Shown here: in pieces, positions 38,067 through 47,031 of the stretch
Layout of the letters: every line of letters starts with the position of its first letter
Position numbering within the stretch: position 1 is the first letter of the stretch
NCBI RefSeq assembly: GCF_003609575.1
Contig: NZ_MBTA01000012.1
Span: 1 to 64,000, forward strand
Length of the DNA stretch: 64,000 nt
Source of the DNA: Pelobium manganitolerans
Lineage (GTDB): Bacteria; Bacteroidota; Bacteroidia; Sphingobacteriales; Sphingobacteriaceae
Direction of reading: 5' to 3'
Program-made: the position numbers and the translations under genes
Notes under the pieces: model-generated
Databases searched by the model: none
Told to the model about the DNA's origin: nothing
The model's input: only the letters and a program-made list of their open reading frames with translations

Positions 38067-39440
38067 TTACTTTTGATCGGTGTAAAACACACGCAATTTT
38101 ACTTTATAGTTGGTGTTGCTTCCGCCTCCCAATATAGAACGGCCTAAGTTGTTAAGACTTCCCGTGCTGCTGGTGAAATCTTCGGCGCTAATAAAGGTTC
38201 CGTAATCTTTAAGCTGGCCCCGCATTAAATCCTGAATGTAGCCGGTTAAGTTAACGGTATAAGCTTTATTGGCTTTGCTGTAAAAGCCGCCCACAAAATT
38301 TGGCCCCATGTAACGCGCATCGCTCGGGTTTTCATCCGGGACATACTGCGGACGGTGGGCGATATCCCATCTGTAAATGCGTAAACGGTCCAAAGGTGCG
38401 TAATCGTTATTGTCATCAATATAAAAAACCAATTCCGCGCGGTTGATAGTTACGTTAGAGCCCAAAGCTTTCAGTTTTTGCAGATAAGGGAAATTCACTT
38501 TTATATAAGTGCCGCCTAAACCTTTCAGGTACAGCAAATCATTGTTGGTAGTATTGCTGGCCAGCGCTGTTTCTACGGCTGTACCATTGGTTTCCCACTT
38601 TAGCTCGGTGGCTGCATTGGCCGCAGTAATGTTGAAGGTGGATGTTAGTGTATCTAAACCGCCCGATGTGTTGGTGTTGCGGTAAAAAATCTCCAAGCGT
38701 GCGGCGCCGCTGCTGGAGGTGTTAAGCCCAAACAAACCGCCATTGCCTGTAGTGGCGCTTTTATTTACCGATAAATATAAACCGTTAAAATAGTTGTTGA
38801 ACGTTAGGTTTGACACTTTCTTAAGCGAGTCGGCTTCAATGATTTTGCTTTTTATAAAGTTTGCATCTAATTTAACACGCAACTGTGCAGGCACTTTTTT
38901 AACAGTATCTGATAATCCCGTACGGATATCCTGCAAAGTAATGCTGTCTTTATAGCTTGTTTTTAAAGTAGCGGAACCTAAAATAGTTGCTTTTTTATCC
39001 CACGTTTTATTAGAGAAATAAACTTTTTGTGACTCGTTATATAAAACCTCGTTTAGTTCTCTAACTTCTGCCGTGAAAGTGCTGTTTAAGCTATCGCCAT
39101 AAAAGTTAAGGTAAGGGATAACCAATACCGCCGAATCTATAATGGGGTTGGTGCCAAATTTATAATTGGTGCTAGGCATGGTAAGTGCCATTGCAATGCT
39201 GGCGGTGGTTTCGCCAAAAGCCGGATCTTTAAAGTAGCCCAAAACGCTTTGATCTGTATAGTTTACCGCAATGGTATCCCGCTTTAGCAGTTTGGTAACC
39301 ACCGTGCTGGTATCTACCAGTTTGCTGTTCAGTTCTATATCCGGGTCAACATCTAAGCCTATACTGCTCGGATTCTCACAGCCCGTAAAAATAAAAAGAC
39401 TTACTAACAAGGTTAATAAGTCTGATTTTTGGAATCTCAT
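38067..39440 (-). CDS. DUF4270 lipoprotein
   Basis: A 457-residue lipoprotein (lipobox FTGC, Cys21) that matches the DUF4270 family: SSIGLDVDP near the N-terminus, DTIAVNYTDQSVLGYFKDPAFGE, and the C-terminal LTGYIQDLMRGQLKDYG and RSILGGG segments. It is of unknown function, found in Bacteroidota and usually, as here, beside a starch-synthase-like gene and glmS. It is probably surface-exposed. The gene is 18 bases after the GT5 gene and likely co-transcribed with it. Confidence 0.85.
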   Translation of the reverse strand: MRFQKSDLLTLLVSLFIFTGCENPSSIGLDVDPDIELNSKLVDTSTVVTKLLKRDTIAVNYTDQSVLGYFKDPAFGETTASIAMALTMPSTNYKFGTNPIIDSAVLVIPYLNFYGDSLNSTFTAEVRELNEVLYNESQKVYFSNKTWDKKATILGSATLKTSYKDSITLQDIRTGLSDTVKKVPAQLRVKLDANFIKSKIIEADSLKKVSNLTFNNYFNGLYLSVNKSATTGNGGLFGLNTSSSGAARLEIFYRNTNTSGGLDTLTSTFNITAANAATELKWETNGTAVETALASNTTNNDLLYLKGLGGTYIKVNFPYLQKLKALGSNVTINRAELVFYIDDNNDYAPLDRLRIYRWDIAHRPQYVPDENPSDARYMGPNFVGGFYSKANKAYTVNLTGYIQDLMRGQLKDYGTFISAEDFTSSTGSLNNLGRSILGGGSNTNYKVKLRVFYTDQK

Positions 39441-39458
39441 ATAATGTTTTGAATGTTT

Positions 39459-40283
39459 TTAAGCTACAGACACTAATTCATCAGTGGCAATTTCTTGGTA
39501 AAAATTGTAATAATTTTCCATATCTGCTGTAGCTTGGTGGTCTAAAACAGGTTTTTCCGATTTTTTAACAAAGTTTAACAAGTCTTCATCAATAGTCTCG
39601 GCACCTAAAACCACCCCGTCTGCATACTCTAACGCGGCTTTTACCAAAGCATTGTTTGTGCCTGCGGCGTAAGAAGCCGTATCTTTTTCTTCCATGCCTT
39701 TCATCAGCGCTTTTTTAGCAAAATTATCGCCAAGCGTGCCGTCAAAACCGTTTTCGTAAATAGAATAAACAATTTTGGCGTCTTTAAAGGTAGGGTCGTC
39801 TTTGTAGTTTGTTTTTAGGTAAGCAGGTACTAAAGAACTCATCCAACCGTGGCAGTGCACAATATCTGGCGCCCAGCCTAATTTCTTTACGGTTTCCAAT
39901 GCGCCTTTACAGAAGAAAATGGTGCGCTCATCATTATCTGCATAAAATTTGCCTTTGGCGTCGTTAAAAACATATTTTCTGTGGAAATAATCTTCATTAT
40001 CTAAGAAGTACACCTGCATACGGGCAGCCGGGATAGAGGCCACTTTAATGATCAAAGGATTGTCGTTCTCGTCTATTACGATATTCATCCCCGAAAGGCG
40101 GATTACTTCATGCAGTCTGTTTCTTCTCTCGTTGATGTTTCCAAAACGTGGCATTAAAATCCTAATCTCGAAGCCTTTTTCTTGCATGGCCTGAGGCAAG
40201 GTTCTTGTTATTTTTGATATTGCTGTTAAGTCCAGAAATGGCGACATTTCATGAGTGATAAACAAAAGCTTGGTTTTTCCCAT
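39459..40283 (-). CDS. Starch/glycogen synthase-like protein, GT5 N-terminal domain only
   Basis: A 274-residue protein that corresponds to the N-terminal half of GT5 glycogen synthases (FITHEMSPF, DNEDYFHRKYVF, DIVHCHGWMSSLVPAYLK). The C-terminal nucleotide-sugar domain is absent, and the N-terminal ADP-binding KxGGL motif is replaced by LTAISKITRTLP. Full enzymes are about 480 residues. The protein is therefore unlikely to be a normal glycogen synthase; a binding or regulatory role is possible. The same short form beside DUF4270 is known in Bacteroidota, so this is not a local truncation. A TATATTTG promoter box lies about 50 bases upstream. Confidence 0.85.
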   Translation of the reverse strand: MGKTKLLFITHEMSPFLDLTAISKITRTLPQAMQEKGFEIRILMPRFGNINERRNRLHEVIRLSGMNIVIDENDNPLIIKVASIPAARMQVYFLDNEDYFHRKYVFNDAKGKFYADNDERTIFFCKGALETVKKLGWAPDIVHCHGWMSSLVPAYLKTNYKDDPTFKDAKIVYSIYENGFDGTLGDNFAKKALMKGMEEKDTASYAAGTNNALVKAALEYADGVVLGAETIDEDLLNFVKKSEKPVLDHQATADMENYYNFYQEIATDELVSVA

Positions 40284-40332
40284 CTCCTAAATCTGTGATA
40301 AGTTTTTGTTAAGATTATTTTTTTTCGAAGCG

Positions 40333-40340
40333 CAAATATA
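40333..40340 (-). promoter_or_regulatory. -7 promoter box of the GT5/DUF4270 unit
   Basis: TATATTTG on the minus strand matches TAnnTTTG. TTGT lies 19 bases upstream in place of the ideal TTTG. Confidence 0.6.
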
Positions 40341-40435
40341 ACAAAATTCTTGCACAGTTACAATGTTTTTCGTAAATGCCCCGTTGTATTTTCAGAACAA
40401 ATTAGCCAACTTGCGCCTCTCAAATTTTAGCGTTT

Positions 40436-41266
40436 TTGAAAATTTTTCATACCCAAAGTCAGCTTCGCCAATATCTGCATCTACAGCGCGAAACCGGCAA
40501 AACCATCGGTTTGGTGCCTACTATGGGCGCTTTGCACGCTGGGCATCTGTCGCTCATCGGCGAAAGCAAAAAACACTGTGCCCTTAGCGTGGCCACTATT
40601 TTTGTAAACCCCACGCAGTTTAACAACGCGGACGATTTAAAAAGATACCCTAAACCTATTGAAAAGGATATTGAATTATTGACAGCCGTTGGTTGCGATG
40701 TGCTTTTTAACCCCGATGTTGCCGAAATGTATGCGGAAGGTGAAACTTGGGATTATGAGGTAGGTCCGCTCGACACGCTTTTGGAAGGCGAGTTTAGGCC
40801 GGGCCATTACAAAGGCGTAACGCAAATTGTGCATAAGCTGTTTAGTTTGGTGCAACCCGATGTGGCTTTCTTCGGCCAAAAAGATTACCAGCAGTATTTG
40901 GTGATTAAAAAAATGGTGAGCGATTTTCGCTTAGCCGTTAAATTGGTGCCTTGTGCCATCGTGCGCGAAGCAGACGGTTTAGCCATGAGCTCGCGTAATG
41001 TGCGTTTAAATGATGCGGAACGGAAGCAGTCGCTGGCGCTTTATAATACCTTATTATATATAAAGGATAATTTTGGCAAACTAAGCAACGCCCAGCTTGA
41101 ACAAGAAGGAAAGGCGATACTGAGCAACTACCAGCTTGAAGCTGAATATTTGAAAATTGTAGATCGCGATAATTTATTAGCTACCGATGATAAGCTTAAC
41201 GCGATAGTTTTAGTGGCTTGTTTTGTTGGCGAAACGCGCCTCATTGATAATATGATGTTGCCCTAA
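40436..41266 (+). CDS. panC: Pantothenate synthetase
   Basis: Joins pantoate and beta-alanine with ATP to make pantothenate (vitamin B5). Motifs [31 protein letters not shown] and the KMSKS-like MSSRNVRL are present in 276 residues. The start is TTG ([14 protein letters not shown]), as no ATG lies near the correct end. It is followed by panD after 35 bases, and the two act in consecutive steps. Confidence 0.95.
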   Translation: MKIFHTQSQLRQYLHLQRETGKTIGLVPTMGALHAGHLSLIGESKKHCALSVATIFVNPTQFNNADDLKRYPKPIEKDIELLTAVGCDVLFNPDVAEMYAEGETWDYEVGPLDTLLEGEFRPGHYKGVTQIVHKLFSLVQPDVAFFGQKDYQQYLVIKKMVSDFRLAVKLVPCAIVREADGLAMSSRNVRLNDAERKQSLALYNTLLYIKDNFGKLSNAQLEQEGKAILSNYQLEAEYLKIVDRDNLLATDDKLNAIVLVACFVGETRLIDNMMLP

Positions 41267-41289
41267 CATTATTTGTAAATTCTATTCTT

Positions 41290-41297
41290 TATTTTTG
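41290..41297 (+). promoter_or_regulatory. panD -7 promoter box
   Basis: TATTTTTG matches TAnnTTTG and ends 4 bases before the panD ATG. Transcription would start at or next to the start codon, giving a leaderless or nearly leaderless mRNA. Confidence 0.5.
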
Positions 41298-41301
41298 CAG
41301 C

Positions 41302-41652
41302 ATGGTAATTGAAGTTTTAAAATCTAAAATCCACAGGGTAAAAGTAACACAGTCCGAATTGAATTATGTGGGCAGTATTACCATTGATGAGGATTTATTA
41401 GATGCCGCTAACATGATCCCGAACGAGAAGGTGCAGGTGGTAAACAATAATAATGGGGCACGTTTTGAAACTTATATCATCAAAGGCGAACGCGGTACCG
41501 GCACCATTTGCCTTAACGGTTCTTGCGCACGTTTGGCGCAAATTGGCGATATTGTAATTATCGTTTCTTACGCACATATGGACTTTGAGGAAGCAAAAAA
41601 ATACGAGCCGGTGTTGGTGTTCCCAGACGATAACAACAAACTTATAAAATAA
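41302..41652 (+). CDS. panD: Aspartate 1-decarboxylase
   Basis: Decarboxylates aspartate to beta-alanine for panC. The 116-residue proenzyme self-cleaves between Gly24 and Ser25 (YVGSITID) to make the pyruvoyl cofactor, the same positions as in E. coli. The C-terminal [13 protein letters not shown] segment is typical. Confidence 0.96.
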   Translation: MVIEVLKSKIHRVKVTQSELNYVGSITIDEDLLDAANMIPNEKVQVVNNNNGARFETYIIKGERGTGTICLNGSCARLAQIGDIVIIVSYAHMDFEEAKKYEPVLVFPDDNNKLIK

Positions 41653-41759
41653 TTACCCACCCCCTCCCCTCTACACGGGTTTTAAAAAGATAATCTTTTC
41701 TTTCTAAATACTATGCTTGCATAACAATTGTTATATTTGGTGTAAACCAACTGCAAGCC

Positions 41760-42899
41760 ATGGATTTTAACTTTACCGAGGAACATTTGATGATTCGCCA
41801 GGCGGCGAAAGATTTTGCCGAAACAGAGCTGAAGCCCGGCGTTATAGAGCGCGACGAAAAGCAGCTTTTTCCCAAAGACCAAATGAAAAAGCTGGGCGAG
41901 CTAGGTTTCTTGGGGATGATGGTGGATCCTGCTTATTATGGTGCCGGTTTAGATACCATATCTTATGTACTGGCTTTAGAAGAACTTTCTAAAATAGACG
42001 CATCCGCAGCGGTGGCCATGTCTGTAAATAACTCATTAGTTTGTTTCGGTTTAGAGAAATACGGCACAGAGGCTCAAAAAGAGAAATATCTGAAGCCATT
42101 AGCCAGTGGCGAGCTTTTAGGCGCTTTCGCCCTGTCGGAGCCCGAAGCTGGTTCTGACGCCACCTCTCAACATACTACCGCCATTGATAAAGGCGACCAC
42201 TATGTATTAAATGGTACAAAAAACTGGATTACCAACGGAAGCTCAGCCAGTATTTATTTGGTTATTGCCCAAACAGATGTTGCCAAAGGCAGCCATGGTA
42301 TTAATGTTTTAATTGTAGAGCGCGGTGCGGAAGGTTTTTCCATTGGCCCAAAAGAAAATAAGCTGGGCATACGCGGCTCCGATACGCATTCTTTAATGTT
42401 TAACGATGTTAAAGTACCTAAAGCAAACCGGATAGGTGAAGAAGGTTTTGGATTTAAGTTTGCGATGGAAACTTTAGACGGCGGACGTATTGGTATTGCG
42501 GCGCAAGCTTTAGGCATTGCAGCGGGCGCGTTTGAAATGTCCACAGCTTATGCCAAACAGCGTAAAACCTTTGGTAAGGCCATTTCCGAACATCAAGCTA
42601 TCGCTTTTAAACTGGCAGATATGGCCACAGAGATAGAAGCTGCCCGATGGCTGGTGTTACATGCGGCCTGGTTAAAAGACCAAAATTTGCCTTACGCAAA
42701 GGCGAGCGCAATGGCAAAGTTATTTGCATCTGAAGTTGCTATGAAAACTACGGTAGAGGCCGTTCAGATCCACGGTGGCTACGGTTTTGTAAAAGAATAT
42801 CATGTTGAGCGTTTAATGCGCGATGCCAAAATTACGCAGATCTACGAAGGCACATCAGAGATACAAAAAATGGTAATTTCTCGCAGTGTTTTGAAATAA
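41760..42899 (+). CDS. Acyl-CoA dehydrogenase
   Basis: A flavoenzyme of 379 residues that introduces the alpha-beta double bond in acyl-CoA. The FAD and substrate segments ALSEPEAGSD, NWITNGSSAS, ETLDGGRIGIAAQALG and VQIHGGYGFVKE are clear. The catalytic base is the Glu of IYEGTSEIQ near the C-terminus, as in short-chain (butyryl-CoA) enzymes. The exact chain length is not determinable. A TATATTTG box lies about 20 bases before the ATG. Confidence 0.95.
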   Translation: MDFNFTEEHLMIRQAAKDFAETELKPGVIERDEKQLFPKDQMKKLGELGFLGMMVDPAYYGAGLDTISYVLALEELSKIDASAAVAMSVNNSLVCFGLEKYGTEAQKEKYLKPLASGELLGAFALSEPEAGSDATSQHTTAIDKGDHYVLNGTKNWITNGSSASIYLVIAQTDVAKGSHGINVLIVERGAEGFSIGPKENKLGIRGSDTHSLMFNDVKVPKANRIGEEGFGFKFAMETLDGGRIGIAAQALGIAAGAFEMSTAYAKQRKTFGKAISEHQAIAFKLADMATEIEAARWLVLHAAWLKDQNLPYAKASAMAKLFASEVAMKTTVEAVQIHGGYGFVKEYHVERLMRDAKITQIYEGTSEIQKMVISRSVLK

Positions 42900-42967
42900 A
42901 GGCCGTTCGCTCGTATTTTTACATTTATCGGTATCAGGTGCCGGCTTAATTCCTCAAATAATTACAG

Positions 42968-44217
42968 ATGAATACATCAAACCCCTTTTTTAAAACAACG
43001 TTTAAATTTTTTGTTCTTGCTTTAGCGATATGTTGCTTGATAGCCTGTGATAAGCCCGATGCTAAGTTTGAAAGCGGTATGTGGCGCGGCGCTTTAATCA
43101 CAGAGTCGGGCGTTGAAGTGCCTTTTAATTTTGAGGTAAAAGATAGCGCTCAGCGTTATATCATATATCTCATCAATGGCGAGGATCGCTTGCGTGTGGA
43201 TAGCATTAGGCGTGTGAACGACTCGATTTTTATTAAGTTGCCGCTGTACGATTCGGAAATTAGCGGGGTGCTGCTAGATAACAAAATTGATGGCGTTTGG
43301 ACTAAGCATTTGGCTGATAAAGATGTAGAGATGACATTTTATGCCAAAGCAAATGCGAACTGGCGCATTAGCGAGCGGGTAATAGAAAGCCCGTATAATG
43401 TTAGCGGGCGTTGGGCAACCACTTTTGTAAGCGAAGACGGAAAGGATACAACGCAGGCTATAGGCGAGTTTTTCCAAAACAAATCTAAGGTGACGGGTAC
43501 ATTTTTAACCAGCACCGGCGACTACCGCTTTTTAGAAGGCGTGGTAGATGCCGATAAACTTTCCTTGTCTTCTTTTGATGGCTCGGGAGCGTATTTGTTT
43601 ACCGCAAAGGTAAACGCCGACAGCACGTTAACAGAAGGCAGGTTTTATGCTGGTTTCTCGCATATAGAAACCTTCACGGCCAAAAGAGATTCGGCTATTA
43701 GCCTGCCCGATGCTTACAGTTTAACCAAGCTGGAAGACGGAAAGAAACTGGATTTCACATTTAAAGATTTAAGCGGTGAAACTGTTTCTTTAAGTGATGC
43801 TAGGTTTAAGAATAAAGTGGTGCTTTTGCAGCTGTTTGGTTCTTGGTGTCCAAACTGCATGGACGAAACTGCTTACTTGGCGCAACTGGATAAAAAATAT
43901 CGGAAGCAAGGTTTAGAGATTGTGGCCTTAGCGTATGAGCGTACTACAGACTTTGCAAAAGCGAAGAAAAATATTGGTGCCGTGAAAAAGCGTTTTGGTG
44001 CCGAACCTTTTTGTTTACCGGTTACACCAATGCCGAAGCCTCCAAAAGCTTGCCGATGTTGAACAAGGTGATGGCTTTCCCAACTTTAATTGTTTTGGAT
44101 AAAAAGGGGGAGGTGCGTAAAATTCACACTGGTTTCTCGGGTCCCGGAACGGGGAGGCATTACCTAGATTTTACGCAAGAATTTGAAGGCCTTATAACTG
44201 CAATGCTGAAGGAATAA
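42968..44217 (+). pseudogene. TlpA-like thioredoxin lipoprotein, frameshifted
   Basis: A lipoprotein (lipobox LIAC) with a long N-terminal domain (about 30-255) and a C-terminal TlpA/ResA thioredoxin domain with active site WCPNC. The first frame runs to 44062, but after GAEPF it turns into a Pro-rich tail that does not belong to the fold. The missing end (FTGYTNAEASKSLP ... FPTLIVLDKKGEVRKIH ... GLITAML) is in another frame from 44011. Adding one T to the T5 run at 44008-44012 restores one continuous 415-residue protein. It is either a recent frameshift or a base-call error. The cis-Pro loop MAFPTL is intact in the second part. Confidence 0.88.
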
Positions 44218-44231
44218 GCTATAAAAAAGAA

Positions 44232-44259
44232 GCGCCAAAAATCTACTGATTTTTGGCGC
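44232..44259 (-). terminator. Azurin gene terminator
   Basis: A perfect 12-bp stem (GCGCCAAAAATC / GATTTTTGGCGC) with a 4-base loop, followed on the minus strand by TTCTTTTTTAT. It lies between the convergent TlpA-like and azurin genes and points to the azurin side. Confidence 0.88.
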
Positions 44260-44304
44260 CTGCGGTATAACTAATGTGCTGTGCTTTAAATTTAAAGCAG
44301 AAGA

Positions 44305-44835
44305 TTACTCAACAATAAATTTGCCTTTCATCATGGCGTGGTGGCCAGGGAAAGAACACAAGAAATCATAAGTGCCTTTTTCTGGGGCAGTAAATGTAAT
44401 GGTATCGCTTTCGCCTCCACCAATTAATTTTGTGTGGGCAATAATGTTGCTGTCATCCGTAGGGATATAGCCGTTATCTTTTGCCGCCATCGCTTTAGTG
44501 GCAAAATCTTCTACATCTGTACCTTGTTTTAATAGCACAAAATTGTGGCCCATAGACTCAACCGGCAATTTGCCTGTATGGTGCAAGGTTAAAACAACTG
44601 TTTGTCCGGCTGCTACTTTAATTTCAGATTTATCAAACTGCATTGCATCGCTGCCGTTCAAAGTTATTTCCACTTTATCTTGGTTGGTGGCAGCAGCGGT
44701 ATCATCTGCAACTTCTTCTTCAACAGCAACAGTATCATTGTTGCTTTCCGTTTTTTGATCATTGTTACAGGCAAAAAACATAGAAGATCCTAAGGCAAGC
44801 AATAAAAGAGACGATTTTAAACTTATTTTTTTCAT
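44305..44835 (-). CDS. Azurin-like blue copper lipoprotein
   Basis: A 176-residue lipoprotein (lipobox FFAC, Cys23) with an acidic linker and a C-terminal azurin domain. The type 1 copper ligands are His97 (SMGHNFVL), Cys160, His165 and Met169, in the C-x4-H-x3-M spacing of azurins. It likely shuttles electrons in the periplasm, for example to a di-haem peroxidase or a terminal oxidase. It is monocistronic, with a TAGCTTTG promoter box 18-25 bases upstream and its own terminator. It adds to the copper proteins in this window. Confidence 0.94.
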   Translation of the reverse strand: MKKISLKSSLLLLALGSSMFFACNNDQKTESNNDTVAVEEEVADDTAAATNQDKVEITLNGSDAMQFDKSEIKVAAGQTVVLTLHHTGKLPVESMGHNFVLLKQGTDVEDFATKAMAAKDNGYIPTDDSNIIAHTKLIGGGESDTITFTAPEKGTYDFLCSFPGHHAMMKGKFIVE

Positions 44836-44852
44836 AATAAAATTTTTTTGTG

Positions 44853-44860
44853 CAAAGCTA
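44853..44860 (-). promoter_or_regulatory. Azurin gene -7 promoter box
   Basis: TAGCTTTG on the minus strand is a perfect -7 consensus, 17 bases before the ATG. Confidence 0.65.
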
Positions 44861-45129
44861 GGTTAAACGCGAGGATAAAGGAAGTGATCTTGGTCATATT
44901 AGGGGCATAATTTGTTTTGCTTCTTGCGTTAGGGATTGAAGCGGATACCGGCCTGTGGCTAATGCCTTGTGCAGTATGAGCGGAAAGCCCGATCCGCCAG
45001 CTGGCGGAGAACGCCCAAATAACTTTTAACCTTCGACTTTAAACCTTTCACTACTCCACTCCAACCTTTAACTTATTACCTACAACTTAAAACTCCCAAA
45101 CCCTCACCAAAAAATTCCCCGCCCAACTA
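44861..45129. repeat. Gene-free region with palindrome and C-rich low-complexity tract
   Basis: No gene is seen. A perfect 16-bp palindrome TCCGCCAGCTGGCGGA lies at 44993-45008, like the short interspersed palindromes of Bacteroidota genomes. From about 45020 to 45110 the sequence is a pyrimidine-rich run of AACTTTAAACC/AACCTTTAAC-like units, the same kind of spacer as in the thrA-thrB gap. Confidence 0.6.
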
Positions 45130-45180
45130 TTTGATATATAAAAGCATAGTTCTATCTTTGCAGTCCCTAAAAAATTAGGG
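45130..45180 (+). promoter_or_regulatory. rplM promoter and leader hairpin
   Basis: TTTG (45130-45133), 19 bases, then TATCTTTG (45153-45160) is a perfect Bacteroidota promoter. Just after the predicted start of transcription, CCCTAA/TTAGGG (45165-45180, loop AAAA) forms a 6-bp hairpin at the 5' end of the mRNA. Leader structures ahead of L13 are known in several bacterial groups and serve autoregulation; that role is inferred here. Confidence 0.75.
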
Positions 45181-45214
45181 GAATACTATATTTTATTAAT
45201 TTAATACAAAGCAA

Positions 45215-45658
45215 GTGAATACGTTAAGTTACAAAACTGTCTCTGCCAATAAAAAGACCGTTGACAAACAATGGGTTGTTGTTGACGCTCAGGGCGAGAT
45301 TTTGGGGCGCTTGTCATCCAACATCGCTAAAGTGATTAGAGGAAAAAACAAGGCATCTTTCACCCCACACGTAGACTGCGGCGATAACGTGATTGTGATC
45401 AATGCAGACAAGGTTAAACTGACAGGCGATAAATTGTCTGACAAGGTGTACCAGAGATATACTGGTTATCCGGGCGGTCAGCGTTTTATCACTCCGAAAG
45501 AGTTGATGGAGAAACACCCTACCCGTATCATCGAGAAAGCGGTACGCGGTATGTTGCCTAAAAACCGTTTGGGCCGTGCAATTTTCAAAAATCTGTATGT
45601 ATATGCAGGTACCGAGCATCCGCACGCTGCACAAAACCCTAAAGAAATTAAATTTTAA
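45215..45658 (+). CDS. rplM: 50S ribosomal protein L13
   Basis: The 147-residue L13 has DAQGEILGRLSSNIAKVIRGK, GDNVIVINADK and the VRGMLPKNRLGR segment. The start is GTG. It heads the conserved rplM-rpsI pair and, here, a rplM-rpsI-rpsB-tsf run that ends in one terminator. Confidence 0.97.
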   Translation: MNTLSYKTVSANKKTVDKQWVVVDAQGEILGRLSSNIAKVIRGKNKASFTPHVDCGDNVIVINADKVKLTGDKLSDKVYQRYTGYPGGQRFITPKELMEKHPTRIIEKAVRGMLPKNRLGRAIFKNLYVYAGTEHPHAAQNPKEIKF

Positions 45659-45675
45659 ATTTAAACGGAAAAGAG

Positions 45676-46062
45676 ATGTCAGTTACTAACACTTCCGGAA
45701 GAAGAAAAACTGCTGTTGCCCGTATCTACTTAAAAGAAGGCAACGGAACCATTACCGTTAACGGTAAAGACCATAAAGAATATTTCCCAACACTGCCATT
45801 GCAGTACATTGTTAACCAAGCTTTTACTGTTGCCGAAGTTACCGGACAGTATGATGTTAAAGTTAACGTTGCAGGCGGCGGAATAAAAGGACAAGCTGAG
45901 GCTGTTCGTTTAGCGATTGCTAAAGCTATTGTTGAGTTAGATGCGATTAGGAAACCAGCGCTTAGAGCTAAAGGTTTGATGACGCGTGACAGCCGTATGG
46001 TTGAGCGTAAAAAACCAGGTAGAGCTAAAGCTCGTAAGAGATTCCAATTCAGTAAACGTTAA
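45676..46062 (+). CDS. rpsI: 30S ribosomal protein S9
   Basis: The 128-residue S9 has GRRKTAVARIYL near the N-terminus, GGGIKGQAEAVRLAIAKA, and the C-terminal basic tail ending QFSKR, whose last Arg contacts P-site tRNA. It is 17 bases after rplM. Confidence 0.97.
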   Translation: MSVTNTSGRRKTAVARIYLKEGNGTITVNGKDHKEYFPTLPLQYIVNQAFTVAEVTGQYDVKVNVAGGGIKGQAEAVRLAIAKAIVELDAIRKPALRAKGLMTRDSRMVERKKPGRAKARKRFQFSKR

Positions 46063-46068
46063 TTTTTG

Positions 46069-46073
46069 GAGGA
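46069..46073 (+). promoter_or_regulatory. Shine-Dalgarno site of rpsB
   Basis: GGAGG lies 7 bases before the rpsB ATG at ideal spacing and decides the start. Most genes in this window lack such a site, in line with sequestration of the anti-SD in Bacteroidota ribosomes. Confidence 0.65.
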
Positions 46074-46080
46074 CAAGACA

Positions 46081-46929
46081 ATGGCAAGAACAACTTATCA
46101 GGACTTATTGGATGCAGGTGTACACTTTGGTCACCTTACCCGCAAATGGAATCCGAAAATGGCGCAATATATTTTTATGGAGCGCAACGGGATCCACATT
46201 ATCGACTTAAACAAAACTTTAACACGTGTTGAGGAAGCAGCTTCTGCTATCAAACAAATTGTTAAATCTGGTCGTAAAATTTTATTTGTTTCTACCAAGA
46301 AACAAGCTAAAGACATCGTTGCAGAGTACGCAAAATCTGTAAACATGCCTTACGTAACCGAAAGATGGTTGGGCGGTATGTTAACCAACTTTGCTACTGT
46401 TAGAAAATCTATCAAAAAGATGACTAACATTGACAAGATGACTAAAGACGGTACTTACGATGTGCTTTCTAAAAAAGAGAAGTTAATGATCCAGCGCGAG
46501 CGCGTGAAATTGGAGACTTTGCTTGGAGGTATTGCCGATTTGAACCGTTTACCGGCTGCTTTGTTTTTGATTGACGTTAAAAAAGAGCACATCGCGGTAA
46601 CAGAGGCTTTGAAGCTGAACATCCCTACCTTTGCAATGGTAGATACCAACTCGGACCCGTCAAACATTGATTTCCCAATCCCTGCGAATGACGATGCTAC
46701 AAAATCTATCTCATTAATAACCGGTATCATCATTGATGCAATTAATGAAGGTTTAGAAGAGCGTAAGCAAGAGAAAGACGCAGAAAACGATAAAGAAGCA
46801 GCGGCAGAAAAAGCCAAAGCTGATGCTCCGGAAGAAAAAGCTGAAGGTGGTAAAAGACCACGTAAAAGCGCTGACGCTGGTACCGCAGTAGCTGAAGAAG
46901 CAGTTGCTGAAGAAGCAAAAGGAGAGTAA
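46081..46929 (+). CDS. rpsB: 30S ribosomal protein S2
   Basis: A 282-residue S2 with [42 protein letters not shown] and [19 protein letters not shown]. After about residue 225 comes a Bacteroidota-type Lys/Glu/Ala-rich tail (about 55 residues), likely disordered. The ATG was fixed by the GGAGG upstream; an ATG five codons earlier is ignored. It is followed by tsf, the usual partner. Confidence 0.97.
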   Translation: MARTTYQDLLDAGVHFGHLTRKWNPKMAQYIFMERNGIHIIDLNKTLTRVEEAASAIKQIVKSGRKILFVSTKKQAKDIVAEYAKSVNMPYVTERWLGGMLTNFATVRKSIKKMTNIDKMTKDGTYDVLSKKEKLMIQRERVKLETLLGGIADLNRLPAALFLIDVKKEHIAVTEALKLNIPTFAMVDTNSDPSNIDFPIPANDDATKSISLITGIIIDAINEGLEERKQEKDAENDKEAAAEKAKADAPEEKAEGGKRPRKSADAGTAVAEEAVAEEAKGE

Positions 46930-47031
46930 TTAAACTTGAGCGATGGGTTGTTAGTTGCGAGTTGGGAGTGATTTCAGCTTCTGCTAACAACCTTTTGCTT
47001 TTTATTATTGAAATTAAAAAAGGAAAATAAA

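Noticed and set aside
40363-40587. A 74-codon frame upstream of panC
   Set aside because: It overlaps panC in another frame and has no support.
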